A stretch of 64,000 nucleotides of DNA. Origin: Bolinopsis microptera. Lineage: Eukaryota > Ctenophora > Tentaculata > Lobata > Bolinopsidae. Position numbers and translations under genes: made by a program. The notes beneath the pieces are model-generated. The model was given only the letters and a program-made list of their open reading frames with translations, was not told the DNA's origin and did not search any database. The stretch covers positions 23,515,603-23,579,602 of the forward strand of contig NC_087072.1 in the NCBI RefSeq assembly GCF_026151205.1, given 5' to 3'. Below, piece by piece: positions 11,640-23,742 of this stretch; position 1 is the stretch's first letter, and each line of letters begins with the position of its first letter.

Positions 11640-13300
11640 CGACTGTGCGGACCCTTCTATTCCTAGTACGTTCAGTATATAGTACATATTCCTGTACGCT
11701 CCTACTAAAAATCCTACGTGAAATTTTTGGGCGAGCTAATTAGTAAGAGCCGAAAAGGCCCTTAGGTAATGGAAGTAATCGAAATCAGTTTATTTTTGGA
11801 CGCTGATTCCAGATTCCGAATCACCCCCGATATTAACGGGTGACACTCGTAAATTATCTGTTTTATATATTAACGGGTGATACTCTTAAAATATCTGTTC
11901 CATACCGTCGACGAGTCCAACTCGGCGCGCGTCCTGGTAGGTTGTAAACCTACAACCCCCATACCATGACTTGTCATACGTTGTATGTCCCGCCGCGATC
12001 GAGTGCGCGGCTCCCCCTGTATCGTAGAAACTCTACTCCACTATAGTGAAGCGACCGTGGGGGTCACCACGTGATACAAACCATGACGTAGTTGGGTAAA
12101 AATGCTTCCCGAGAAAGTTATGGGCTCAAAACTGTTTTGGTCAAGTGACCGACTGCAGACTAGTAAAACACGAATTCGATTGTTAGGGCTCGATGTCTAG
12201 GGTTGTGGTCAGAATAATGGATAGCTTTGGAGTTATGCGTTATGGCCTGTACTGGTTAGGATTATATTAGGGCTTATGTAAAAACTTGTAGGTCAATAAA
12301 ATTATCACATGGCTTTGGTTTTATGTTTTTGCAGCCGAACAAAACGGTTTTTACTCAACGGGTGATACTCTTAAAATATTTGTTTCAATTATTAGGACCG
12401 CCGACGAGTCCAACTCGGCGCGCGTCCTGGTAGGTTATAATTGTATCACGTGGTGACCCCCACGGTCGCTTCACTGTATAGTTTTTGTAGGTTTACAACC
12501 TACCAGGACGCGCTCCGAGTTGGACTCGTCGACGGTCTTAATATTTGAAACAAATATTTTACAAGTATCACAATATATGGAACAAATATTTTACGAGTAT
12601 CACCCGTTAATATAGTTTCTACGATACAGGGGGAGCCGCGCACTCGTGCGCGGCGGGTCATACAACGTATGACAAGGTTATAAACAGTTTATAACCAACC
12701 AGGACGCGCGCAGAGTTGGACTCGTCGGCGGTCTTAATAATTGAAATAAATATTTTACAAGTATCACCCGTTGATGGTTGAATAAAAACCGTTTTGTTTG
12801 GCTGCAAAAACATAAAACCAAAGTCATGAGTCATGTGATAATTTTATTGATCATTGTTAATTAAGGGGTCGTTCACATATTACGTAATCAGCCGAGGGGG
12901 GGTTTCAAATGCTTACGGCTGATTACGGGGGGGGGGGGGGTCAAACCTTGATTACGTGATATAGGGGGGGGGGGGGGGTAAAAATTGCCAAAATATTGAT
13001 TACGTAATATCAATATGTGAACGACCCCTAAGGGAAAAAATTGCTCTAAAAGAGACAGATTTGATGCATTTAATTTAAAGTGAAATTTAAGTTGAAGGAA
13101 CAATCGAAATAGTCCTTAATAAGTATTGTATCACGTGGTGACCCCCACGGTCGCTTCACTGTAGAGTTTCTACGATACAGGGGGAGCCGCGCACTCGTGC
13201 GCGGCGGGTCTTGACATACGTTGCATGCCACTTTTCGCGCGCGTATCCGATACGTAACATGTATCAAGGCGGGTCATACAACGTATGACAAAATAAGTAC
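11640..13300. repeat. Nest of small non-autonomous elements
   Basis: Four families, each also present elsewhere in the window, are interleaved here. Family A has GGGTGATACTC and GACGAGTCCAACTCGG words: 11835-11960, 12358-12440, 12500-12615 and 12680-12772. Family B has CATACGTTGTATG, GGCTCCCCCTGTAT and GTCACCACGTGATACAA: about 11970-12085, 12445-12480, 12610-12672 and 13127-13290. Family C has GTCGTTCACATATTACGTAA ends with poly-G inside: 12866-13031, preceded by TTAA. Family D has TTTTTGGACGCTGATTCC and CGTAGGGTTAAAATGCT words with imperfect TTAGGG runs: parts of 11740-12350. Families A and B appear in both orientations, making the block locally palindromic. No proteins. Confidence 0.7.
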
Positions 13301-13827
13301 TAGTATTTATTCGGGTTTATTCGTTACCTATGCATATGGTTTCAATGCACGATAATTTTGATGACAGCTCTTCGAGTTGCGTCTAAGTTCAAGGTTAAGG
13401 TATATGCTAAACTTTGCTACAAAGTGAAAACTACATTTAAAAATCTAACGAATCATCCCTAAAACCAAGACTACTACATCATAACTGTTCCATCTCCAAA
13501 CTTTTGGTGTATCCAATCAATACTAATTTTAAATGAAATGAATTATTTAAGAATAATTTACGCTCTACTAAACATTTTTAGTTTTACAACATCATTTAAA
13601 TCGTCCGAGTACGAATTTAAATACCAATTGCCTCCACACTGGAAGTGTTTAATAAATCATTATATAATTATATAGCATGCAGGGCAAGGCCAGGCTTCTC
13701 AAGCTTCTTTCTTGATAGTCTTAATAAAGCAAATATGATTAATGATTATTTAATAATGCGTGCGTATGTCCTTGTCTTATGCGTATCATGCTTAAGGTCC
13801 CTAACATTATTACACTCAATAGAAACT
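13301..13827. other. AT-rich spacer, 3' flank of the secreted-protein gene
   Basis: Nothing recognised beyond simple AT-rich DNA. It should contain the 3' UTR of the minus-strand gene that ends at 13828. Confidence 0.4.
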
Positions 13828-14821
13828 CTAAAAGAATGCAGCCATCAGAAGAGTAGTTACAATCACTGAACTGCGAGAGAGCAAGGTAGTTCCACTGTAA
13901 GAACCATTGTTGTCACCATGAATGTCGTCATTATTTTCTGAAAACAAATCTTTAAGCATTTCTGTTTGTACAATTATATGACTTATAGTGAAAAGGTTAC
14001 CCTTGTCTGTTATTTATTTATTTTAGGCTAAAGTTTGCTGTTAGGCACACCGTGGCCCTCGGGTGCTAGTATTTATTTAGAAGAGATTAAATCAAGTTCA
14101 TTATGTCAAATTTAGAGCGAAATTCTTTAAGTTTAACAATGAAATTAAATTTCTTATTTTATGAAATATGACACATTTGGTGAATACTCAACAAGTACCC
14201 ATTCTTACCTGGTTCTGCGTCAATAGGAATTGGGATAAATCTGTATCCATCAAATTTTTCATTAGTATTCCAACCATAGAAGGATACACTTGTTAATTCT
14301 GCATCCCAATATGGTTCCCATTGTTCTTTCCCGTTTGGAAACTTAGTCGGATTTTCACAATCGAATTCCTCACCAGGATACCCATCTCTCAAAAAATCTT
14401 CTCCATTATAAAGAACGTTCAGCTTTCCATTGTCCTTCCACACTGTCCAGATCACCTCTTCCTCAGAAAAGACAAAATTCTCTGGCATTGGAAGCCTTCT
14501 GTCTGACCCGATGCACGGCGCTACAGCCCAATCTGGAGGTAATGGATTTCCGGACAGGGGGCCATCTTGATATGTATTGCCCGGATTTGAAAAACCAAAT
14601 CCAACCTTCGCTTCGTCATCGTTTCCGTTGAGATCTATGAGGTACCAATAATACGGATTAGCGGCGATACCCCATTTTACTTTTAATTCCACTGCTTGTG
14701 TAGCCTCATCGAATGGTATTTTAGTTTTGGTTGGTACTTCGTTGATCCACGGAATTTCCTCATCGGCTGTTGTTGTACCCAGTATTGCAGCTACCACTAG
14801 TGCAGTTAGCAAGACCAGCAT
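13828..14821 (-). CDS. Secreted, probably GPI-anchored protein of unknown family, two exons
   Basis: Exon 1 (14821-14209) opens with an N-terminal signal peptide (MLVLLTALVVAAILGTTTA, cleavage near residue 19) and ends at a strong CAG|GTAAGA donor. Exon 2 (13937-13828) follows a TTTGTTTTCAG acceptor in phase. The product is 240 aa. The body is acidic and rich in Trp, Tyr and Gly (WGIAANPYYWYLIDLNG, VIWTVWKDNGKLNVLYNGE, SVSFYGWNTNEKFDGYRF), suggesting a beta-sandwich ectodomain; two Cys could pair. Exon 2 encodes a small-residue linker then a hydrophobic C-terminus with no cytoplasmic tail, SSVIVTTLLMAAFF, which is typical of a GPI-attachment signal. I do not recognise the family. Without splicing the first exon would read on into an unrelated tail, so the splice is supported by the gain of this anchor. 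Confidence 0.75.
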
Positions 14822-14939
14822 CTTTGTTTCTACTTTGCTTCGTTGGAATACTCCTACTAAAGTCAGGTAAAGTTAATAACAAATTCACAATAAATAACTG
14901 CGTTTTTACGAAACTCTGAGAACGAGCGCAGAGCGTGCT

Positions 14940-15614
14940 AAATCACTTTACAGTCGATCTTCGAGATTTTTCTAAAAGGGCCCCCGACAGTTGAAATTAA
15001 CTTGAATCGCTGTATTTTTGGACGCTGATTCCGAATCACCCCATGACATAGGGTTAAAATGCTCCCCTGCCCTGGTGAGCTAGATATTGACGAAAAACTG
15101 TCTCGAACACGTTATATGAGTATGAGTCATGACCATATAAGGAATATGATATAGTTTCTCGTTAGGGTCAGGGTTTCAGCATATGCTTTTGTTAGATATT
15201 GGGTTAGGGTAAGGGTTGGGATCACTATCAGGTTAGATTAAGAGAATAAGAGGGCTAGGATTTCGAATAGTCATTCAGGGCCACCAAGAGAACGTGTTTA
15301 AAAAGTCACGTGACAGTCAAACTATAATCTATAAACTGTCTTATCAGCCCTATAATTCACCCGGCCCTAATATTTGGCAAAATTCGGCTCCTGTGACCAT
15401 ATATTTAATATGATATACTGTAAGGGCTAGACAGACTTCTTGGCCAGCTAAATTAGGAGAGCAAAATGATTCGACACGTAACGAACTGTTAGAAATCAGA
15501 AATAAATGCGCTGTGAGACCAAGTTCGTGATATTTTATATCTTCTACTCTGTATCTTCGCCACGTAATCGTTCACAAATTCCAAGCAAATTTAATCATCA
15601 CGACTCGGACTAAT
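14940..15614. repeat. Diverged family D copy and spacer
   Basis: About 14950-15330 carries the family D words (TTTTTGGACGCTGATTCCGA, AGGGTTAAAATGCTCCCCTG, TTAGGGTTAG-like runs) in decayed form. 15331-15614 is spacer in which I see nothing. Confidence 0.5.
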
Positions 15615-16266
15615 CTTACTGGGCGGCGCTCAGCGGCCTGTCATTCCGCCCAATCTCTCTGAACATGATAGCCTGGGGTCCTATCCCCAGGTAAGGGCTA
15701 ATCTAATTCCCAATCACGCAGGTTAGGTACACTTACTGGCATTTTTGGGAATGTTATTGTTAGATCGGAATGTTTTCCATAGGTAAAATCCAATATCGAG
15801 TATAGTTGAGACACAGTTAATAAACTGCGGAGTGACTAAAATGCTATACAGCAAAACAGAAGGCTCCAACCAAACACTCCACCTACTGATCCTAACAACT
15901 CTCTATCTCTCTCTCTCTCTCTCTGTCTCTCTTGAGCCCTCCTTCCCTCACTCCTCGTGGTGCACAAAACCATTCCAACCTATGTATGCCCCCCCCCCCC
16001 CCCCCCCTACGGGTTCCACAAGCCCAACGGCAGATAGTTAGACGAAGCCTTGATTGCCAGATCACATATCAAGGACTGCATCAGTAGCAGAGAAATACGG
16101 ATATACCTCCTCCCTTACAGTCAGCAAACTGACAACAACCTGACTGTGTCTTTAAGGCATTACCACGCCACCTTCGCTATTGCATCCGCTCGCCCGTATT
16201 CTAATTCACTGACTCATGGCCATGCCACACCTGGGTTTAGTATGAAGATGTACGTATCGGTATATT

Positions 16267-16537
16267 TCTAGAATGCCGGACACCAGGCTACCAAAGTATC
16301 TATTTGATTGGACACCTGCTCACGGCCGAAGATCACGTGGGCGGCCAAGAAAGAATTGGCGAACCTGTGTCCTAGAAGACGCAGTAACATTCACAGGAGA
16401 TCCAGACATTGTATTTGATAAGGTCCGAGAGTTGGCAGGAAACCGAAAGCACTGGAGAGAGATGATACGACATAAGCGGCAATTCCTTGGTGCAGGCCAC
16501 TCGAATGATTGAGGAGGCCTTATCAAGTATCAAGTAA
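16267..16537 (+). mobile_element. 5'-truncated LINE fragment (3' end of the RT ORF)
   Basis: Present in the first tandem unit but absent from the second, and flanked by the 7-bp target duplication GTATATT (16260-16266 and 16538-16544). About 79 codons (16273-16512) match the C-terminal tail typical of non-LTR reverse transcriptases: HGRRSRGRPRKNWR, then a helix ending in KHWREMIRHKRQ. The element ends with a short tandem tail, TATCAAGTATCAAGTAA, as in RTE-like or other LINEs with microsatellite tails. It is dead on arrival, with no RT core or endonuclease. Confidence 0.85.
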
Positions 16538-18337
16538 GTATATTCACCCAAGATGCGGAGTTGAGATACAGCAGCAAACTCACAGGAGCATGGATCAGAA
16601 TCATCAGTTACAAACCTGACACCGTTTCGGGGCTTTAATCACAATATGGTTTTCTGTCAGGCGCCCCAGCAGTCCACCCTTCGACTACCATCTGATCCGA
16701 GGGACACTTATTAAAAAAGAACCAAAAATGTTCACAATTTTTTGGGCGGTCATGAGCGTGAATAATTATGTCCGTAAAAAATTTGAGCCGTGAAAAACTT
16801 GTCAGTGACAATTATGTCCGATAAGGTAGTAAGATAATGAGCTATCTCGAGTTGTGTTTTTAAAATACAGCTAATTACACTGCATTCTGATTGCTGGTTG
16901 ATAGCGATTCAGAGGAAGCTTCGCGGTTGGTTATCTCTCAACGGATTCTGGGTATTAGGTCAGCAGCAGGTATGATGTTACCATCCCTCGAGCTATATAT
17001 TTCGTTTTATTTTACGCATTTCCTTCTTCCTGGAATTTGGATATTTTTACTTTATTCCTAGATCGAGTTTGTAGATGCTTCATTGCATTAGTTTTTATGT
17101 TCTCTGCATCCTGCACAGTCATTAAAATCTGTATGGGCTGTCTAACAAATATCTTGCTCCTAATTGCAGCGTTGAACGCAGAGTGAGCCTCCTCAGTCGT
17201 TGATCTTGATCATAACCTGATTAACTAGATCACATAATTAACTGAAGGTTGGTACTGATTAGATCCTATCCCCAGGTAAGGGCTAATCTAATTCCCAATC
17301 ACGCAGGTCAGGTACACTTACTGGCATTTTTGGGAATGGTAGATCGGAATGTTTTCCATGGGTAAAATCCAATATCGAGTATAGTTGAGACACAGTTAAT
17401 AAACTGCGGAGTGACTAAAATGCTATACAGCAAAACAGAAGGCTCCAACCAAACACTCCACCTACTGATCCTAACAACTCTCTATCTCTCTCTCTCTCTG
17501 TCTCTCTTGAAACCTCCTTCCCTCACTCCTCGTGGTGCACAAAACCATTCCAACCTATGTATGCCCCCCCCCCCTACGGGTTCCACAAGCCCAACGGCAG
17601 ATAGTTAGACGAAGCCTTGATTGCCAGATCACATATCAAGGACTGCATCAGTAGCAGCGAAATACGGATATACCTCCTCCCTTACAGTCAGCAAACTGAC
17701 AACAACCTGACTGTGTCTTTTAGGCATTACCACGCCACCTTCGCTATTGCATCCGCTCGCCCGTATTCTAATTCACTGACTCATGGCCATGCCACACCTG
17801 GGTTTAGTATGAAGATGTACGTATCGGTATATTCACCCAAGATGCGGAGTTGAGATACAGCAGCAAACTCACAGGAGCATGGATCAGAATCATCAGTTAC
17901 AAACCTGACACCGTTTCGGGGCTTTAATCACAATATGGTTTTCTGTCAGGCGCCCCAGCAGTCCACCCTTCGACTACCATCTGATCCGAGAGACACTTAT
18001 TAAAAAAGAACCAAAAATGTTCACAATTTTTTGGGCGGTCATGAGCGTGAATAATTATGTCCGTAAAAAATTTGAGCCGTGAAAAACTTGTCAGTGACAA
18101 TTATGTCCGATAAGGTAGTAAGATAATGAGCTATCTCGAGTTGTGTTTTTAAAATACAGCTAATTACACTGCATTCTGATTGCTGGTTGATAGCGATTCA
18201 GAGGAAGCTTCGAGGTTGATTATCTCTCAACGGATTCTGGGTATTAGGTTAGCAGCATGTATGATGTTACCATCCCTCGAGCTATATATTTCGTTTTATT
18301 TTACGCATTTCCTTCTTCCTGGAATTTGGATATTTTT

Positions 18338-18688
18338 ACTTTATTCCTAGATCGAGTTTGTAGATGCTTCATTGCATTAGTTTCTATGTTTTCTGCATCC
18401 TGCACAGTCATTAAAATCTGTATGGGCTGTCTAACAAATATCTTGCTCCTAATCGCAGCGTTGAACGCAGAGTGAGCCTCCTCAGTCGTTGATCTTGATC
18501 ATAACCTGATTATTAATCAGGTTATGATCAAGATCAACGACTGAGGAGGCTCACTCTGCGTTCAACGCTGCGATTAGGAGCAAGATATTTGTTAGACAGC
18601 CCATACAGATTTTAATGACTGTGCAGGATGCAGAAAACATAGAAACTAATGCAATGAAGCATCTACAAACTCGATCTAGGAATAAAGT
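18338..18688. repeat. Near-perfect 175-bp palindrome (inverted duplication)
   Basis: 18338-18512 is followed after one base by its own reverse complement at 18514-18688, with no mismatch noticed. The normal sequence of the repeat family (GATTAACTAGATCACATAAT) resumes straight after. The tandem unit ending at 17262 and copy 2 near 41010 lack the inverted part. Confidence 0.9.
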
Positions 18689-19917
18689 GATTAACTAGAT
18701 CACATAATTAACTGAAAGTTTCTTACTGATTAGATCCCAACTGACTCTAACTCTAAACAAGCGACCCAGAGGGAAGAGGAACATTTATATCGTTGGTGAT
18801 CTTAAGTTTGGCTTCCTGGAACACTTTAAAACCTTAGACCTGTAACATAAGTCACTAAAAATGTGACAGAATTAATATTTTATGCCCCAACAATATAAAT
18901 TTAATGCGAAAAACTGGTATCGGCTGCTATATTTCTTGTATTATTCAATTTGAACCATTATAAGAACTGTCGATGTAAACGAAAAATTATTAAACATTTA
19001 CAACAAATTATGTGACGAAATTTATAACATTGCTTGCCCTATTTTGAAGTTCACCATTATACCTCTATTAGATTTCAATATTCTTTCAGAAATAATTTTA
19101 CTTACTTTGAGTACTTTGATAAGAAGATTCCACAGCTGTGCCGCTTTCACTCCAAATGAGTTTTCAGAGTGAGTTGCCACACAGCGCTGTGATTTTTTAT
19201 TCAGTGTCGGTACGCAGTGGCTTTTATTTCATGTCGGGGGTTGTTTTTGAACAGCATGCCAATATCATTTGGGGCCAGGCCATTGAAAATTTTTCCATGT
19301 GTGCATCAAGATGTACCTTTCTCGACGTCTCTGAAATGATATGATATTGAGTTCTGAGAGACATTGCCAGTAGTCTAAACCACTGCATCCGTTAACGGTT
19401 AATGCGTCGGGTATATTGTCGTTGAACGTTTTATATATCCTCTATTATATGTCCATGCAGTCTTGGCTATAGGAAAACAGAGCAAATGGAATTTTAGAAC
19501 GTTGCTTTTCATAAAGCAGAGGTATCGGGACAATTATAGGAACTATTATTATCATTATACTAGTATATCTTCAGGTCTGTCTTCTATAACCACGATGAAA
19601 AGAAAAGCTGGGCGAAAACATCCGAGACTGCAGAACTGGAACACTCTTTATTTGAAGACAGTGGCTGCTGAGTGCTGAGCTGCATCAAATCTATCAGCAT
19701 CATTGCAACTTCGATCAGGAACAGAAACAATTTCATCTCCGACAACTAGCTCATGTTTTCCCTAGACTTACTAAGTAACTGCATTAGTATTAAGTTAAAT
19801 TAAAGGCCCTACTTCGAGATAGTCTACCAATTAAAACTAAAATGCAAGAGTGCGCAATTTATCACTAAATACCTTCCTCTTTTAATTCTAATCAACACAC
19901 GGTTTCGTCCTTGGTAT

Positions 19918-20291
19918 GGGGGTCGTTCACATATTACGAAATCAGCCGAGGGGGGAGGGGTTAACGGGTGATACTCGTATAATATCTGTTCCAGGACCGT
20001 CGACGAGTCCAACTCGGCGCGCGTCCTGGTACATGGTAGGTTGTAAACCTACAAGGGGGGGGGGGGGGTTTCAAATGCTTACAGTTGATTACGGGGGGTT
20101 TTGGTCGTTGATTACGCAATAAAAAGTTTAAGGTCAAACCTTGATTACGTAATATAGGGGGGGGGGGGGGTTCGGTCTTGGTTACGGTTGATTACGTAAC
20201 GGTTGATTACGTAACGCGACGGAGGGGGAGGGGGGGGGGGGGGGGTAAAAATTGCCAAAATATTGATTACGTAATATGTGAACGACCCCTA
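19918..20291. mobile_element. Family C MITE with a family A insertion and poly-G tracts
   Basis: The ends are inverted: GGTCGTTCACATATTACG at the left and the complement CATATTACGTAAT-type end, closing GTGAACGACCCC, at the right. The interior has several G runs of 10-17 and a family A piece at 19959-20055 (GACGAGTCCAACTCGG). 20292-20589 continues repeat E. Confidence 0.75.
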
Positions 20292-20827
20292 ATCATTAAT
20301 AATGGACTAGCCCGGCGTGCAGTTGCACTACTTTGTAGCACTTGCCTCTGGCCAAAATTTCAAATAGAAAAGCGGCACGCGCTACTAACTTCGAAGAAAT
20401 TTAAACGAGTAATTACATCCGTCAATAATTTTAAAGCGATCGAATTAATAAAAAGAGCCTCCACCGAAAGCTTATCCAATTTAATAAGTATAAATTAGTT
20501 TTATAACTTTTTTGATTCTGCACTAAGTTCAAAGTTGACGTTTGAAAAACTTCGACGCGCCGCGCAAACTATCATGTATCATTATTTGACCAAAACCCAT
20601 AATCATGGGTAGAGTGGACCGCTGCCAGTGTCTCTCTTTCCCAAACAAAAGGAAATGATATTAATTTGATTGACCGTTCTCAAATGCAAAATGATACCGA
20701 GAATGAAATCGGTCGCTCGCTTTTCCCATTCATTCACGGCTTACGAATTGTAATAAGTTTCGATTGATTAGGTACATCAATCAGATGCTGTAAAAATCTC
20801 TTTGGGTTGCGTTCGGGTCGATACCTA

Positions 20828-21300
20828 TGTAATAGCTTGAAGTACTTTACTTACATAATAACCAATAGAGACACGATCATGATTGATGATAAAGTCTTTA
20901 AGAGATGCGTATAGTAAATCGTGAATACAATAACTGAACTCTTAACAAAAATATCTGGTACATATTAAATCTCAATCTGCAATCGCCCACCCGCGGAATG
21001 CGGTCACCTAGGTAATTGGGAGGTGGTCGCGGCCACGTTCTCGGGAACTATTTTCACAAGTAAGAGGACACTCCTAATTGGTGCAATGTTGTTTTAGAAG
21101 GCTGGATTCCTGGAACTCAAAGGTGATCCGTCTAGATTCTGCAAGTCGCTTGCAGAAACCGGATAAAAGTAGCACAAAGGAATTTGGAACATGAGGTGGT
21201 TTAACTAAATACAGGTTATCGTAACCTGTTATGATGATGTTTTTAGCGGCAAAAGTGGAGACAGGTTTGGCGTTTGCTGGAGTCCAATAATTACTTAACA
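20828..21300 (-). repeat. 3' LTR of the gypsy element
   Basis: 473 bp; read on minus it runs TGTTAAGTAATT to GCTATTACA. Practically identical to 31882-32354. Confidence 0.93.
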
Positions 21301-21311
21301 CCCCCTCCCTT
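21301..21311 (-). other. Polypurine tract of the gypsy element
   Basis: AAGGGAGGGGG on the minus strand directly abuts the 3' LTR, the expected place for plus-strand priming. 21312-21750 between it and the accessory region holds nothing I recognise. Confidence 0.75.
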
Positions 21312-21750
21312 AAAAAAAAAGTTGCAGGCCTCTGCAACAGGAACAGAGCTTATAACGGTGTATTGGTATAGCGACAGTCGCTTATACAAAAGCTAAAAGG
21401 GGTAGTCGTAGGTATACTAGTAAATAGCACTTGATGATGATCCACATAATCATCGAATAAAAATGTTCCGCTCGGCGTTGCATCAGAGAAAAAAATTAAA
21501 ATGGTAGCATGTGTGTATACTATTACCTCCTGCGGCTAGAACAGAATATATGGCAAAAATGGAGGATGCATTAAATTTGGCCTACTACCAGTACCACGCC
21601 TAAGGCTAAATGTGCGAGATTGTACCACTATATAATATAAAACTAATACCATATAATTTAAAAGTAAACGTATAAAATAAACGTCCCTACGTCTATGTAC
21701 ATGCATAAACATGTCATAGTTCTTCGCAAAAATAAATATTATAAAGTACT

Positions 21751-23027
21751 CTACTGAAGATAGATTTCAGCGTCTATGAACCTAAGAAGTCCAAGTGAAG
21801 CCTTCGCGTCCTCCAGGCGTTCTAGGAGCGGCCTGTAGGCACTGAGGGGTGCTCTGTTCTGGGTACCGAGTCGAAGATTCTCCCTCTTGAATGTGTCCAG
21901 GACACCTAAGATCGGCATGATGGCCTCGTTGCTCTTTGCACGCAGATGGTTCTTCATTCCGGCCTTGTGCCCCTCCAGCACCAATTCGACTATGTAGCTG
22001 GTTATCTGGTGCCGGTGAAATTTCAGGAATTCCAGCACTTTTTCATGAAGGCGTGCAATTTCGCCTCTAGCTTCGGTGTGGCTTCTTAGAGATCCCTGTG
22101 CCATTCGTTGTTGAAATGAGTTCATCGCAACTTGTAGGTGCTTGCAACTTCTTGTCGTCTCTTGATTTGTACTTTCCGAGCCATCTCTCGTTATCGTTAA
22201 CGTAACCCACCACTTCAATGACTGTAGCCGAACTTGTTTCATGAGAATCTATGAATGTCTTCATCAATTTCCACTCACAATCTCCACACGCTATAGACGC
22301 ATCTTCTGTTCCTTTACATAACTTCAAATTACTTTTTGATAACTGTACTCCGTTTAAGTTCATGTCCCACCCAGCATCTGTAAAATTAGCACTATTCCAC
22401 GCCAAAACAGTGCTATTAAATTTAGGGCAGCAAAGTCCCTCTGCTGCTGCTAGCCGCTCTGTCTTGATGGCTGCTCCCCCGAATATGGTCAGCCACATGA
22501 AGGTGTAAATCATGGGAGCGGTCAGTGTTCCGTTGATGAATTGTCTGATCGTCCTGCCCCGAGATATTTTAGCAATGAACATTCCAACGAATGGCGACCA
22601 CGAGATCCACCATCCCCAGTAGAAGATAGTCCAACCGTCCATCCATCCTTCAGGTCCATCACCCTCTCCGTCAGCATACACTCTACCTCTATCAGCAGCA
22701 CCAAACGATTTGGTGCTCAGTTCAAATGCATCACAGTGGAAGCCTAGCTGCATTATCCATTGAATGTAGAATCCAATACTTTGACAATACAAGTTTAGTA
22801 TGTACCTGAGGTCGTGTAGACCGTCTGCGTTGCAACCTCTGTGGTCGGGTTGACCGAAGCTTGACTTTGAGTTCCTTTTTCTTTAGACTTAATGTGCACA
22901 GAGCTGCTTACAATCTCCCTATCCGCTCTTTTTAAGTGGATGTCGACCATATCTATTCGTTGTCTTTTGGGAGTAGGATCGTCCTCACTTCTATAACTGT
23001 TGGCGCTGCTGTAGTTGCTGCTGTTAT

Positions 23028-23065
<38 letters not shown>

Positions 23066-23301
23066 CTGTCGTTGCTGCTGCTGCTGTTTTTCCTGCTGGT
23101 TCTGCTGCTGTTGTTGTCTTCCTTTGCTGTGAAACTTGAACGATCGTTGTTGGAGAGTGAAGGTACTTCTAGCTCGTCGTTGGAACTCGCCTCATCTGCT
23201 TTGTGTTCAACCTTCGAACCCGAAGGTTCTGGCTTCCTGACTGCATTCCGTCTCGTTCTTTGGATCGTCTTCTTACCCATCCGTATCGCAAATGCAACCA
23301 C
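21751..23301 (-). other. Accessory region of the gypsy element: Ser/Asn-rich segment and BCCT-transporter-like segment
   Basis: This occupies the env position between integrase and the 3' LTR. 23301-22795 encodes a basic then Ser/Asn-rich low-complexity segment (GCT/GTT microsatellite on plus) followed by KRQR. 22792 to about 22400 resembles the core of betaine/choline/carnitine transporters: WTIFYWGWWISWSPFVG and FIAKISRGRTIRQFI match the family signature around TM8 and the following loop. 22242-21751 encodes a helical, charged segment with no match I know. The BCCT-like part looks like host cDNA carried by the element. Whether any of it is made as protein is unknown. Fossil copy; no reading-frame reconstruction attempted. 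Confidence 0.7.
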
Positions 23302-23742
23302 CCTGAAAGAAAATATTATTACTAAAACAATCCGATTGTTTCAGGGTATGCATTAACTAAAAGCGACAGCTGACGCAGCGTTCCATCATAACATCTAGCA
23401 TAATATGCTAAATCGTAAATCGACCTATCTATCATACTACTGCCTACTGCTATTTTCTGGTCTGTCCAATGTTCTAAACGAAAATCACGACACTATCGCA
23501 ATATTAATCAATGTTCTCTACCTTGAAAGCCTTTACTTAGTGCCATCATACACTCAGTCTATAAATCATATCATATGAACAATCAATGGCACTAGGAGTT
23601 AAGCAGTTAACTGTCTAACATAACTTAAAGGCGCATAGTTACGAACTTGCGAGACTCTACAACTTAGATGTGTACAGTGGTATTCAGACTTGAATACTTG
23701 AACCACTAAAAGGGGGAACATTGGACATAAACTCGATACATT

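Larger units (their letters stand above)
15615..20589 (+). repeat. Large dispersed repeat E, copy 1 (left end intact, internal tandem duplication)
   Basis: It starts CTTACTGGGCGGCGCT; the complement of this end closes copy 2 at about 43388. The segment from about 15679 is present twice in tandem (15679-17262 and 17263-18480). Each copy has a CT microsatellite, a poly-C tract and the same open stretches, which look accidental. 18689-20589 then matches 41012-43300. The words GTCCGTAAAAAATTTGAGCC and GTCCGATAAGGTAG recur in each unit. No transposase is recognisable, so this is a non-autonomous element or a segmental duplication of one. It is cut off at 20589 by the TIR element that contains the gypsy copy. 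Confidence 0.7.

Noticed and set aside
11905-11940. Possible hammerhead ribozyme (GACGAGTCC core-like word in family A)
   Set aside because: The CTGANGA box and the GAAAC box are both absent; the word is part of a simple CGAGT-CCA-ACTCG hairpin.
15832-16271. Two short open stretches repeated at 17411-17853
   Set aside because: They are duplicated only because the whole repeat unit is; they include CT and poly-C microsatellites and differ by out-of-frame length changes.
22400-22792. BCCT-like segment as an ordinary host gene
   Set aside because: It lies between the integrase and the polypurine tract/LTR of the gypsy copy and is only a fragment of the family's length.
22936-23356. Plus-strand Leu- or Ala/Val-rich open stretches
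   Set aside because: Opposite-strand readings of the GCT/GTT microsatellite in the gypsy accessory region.
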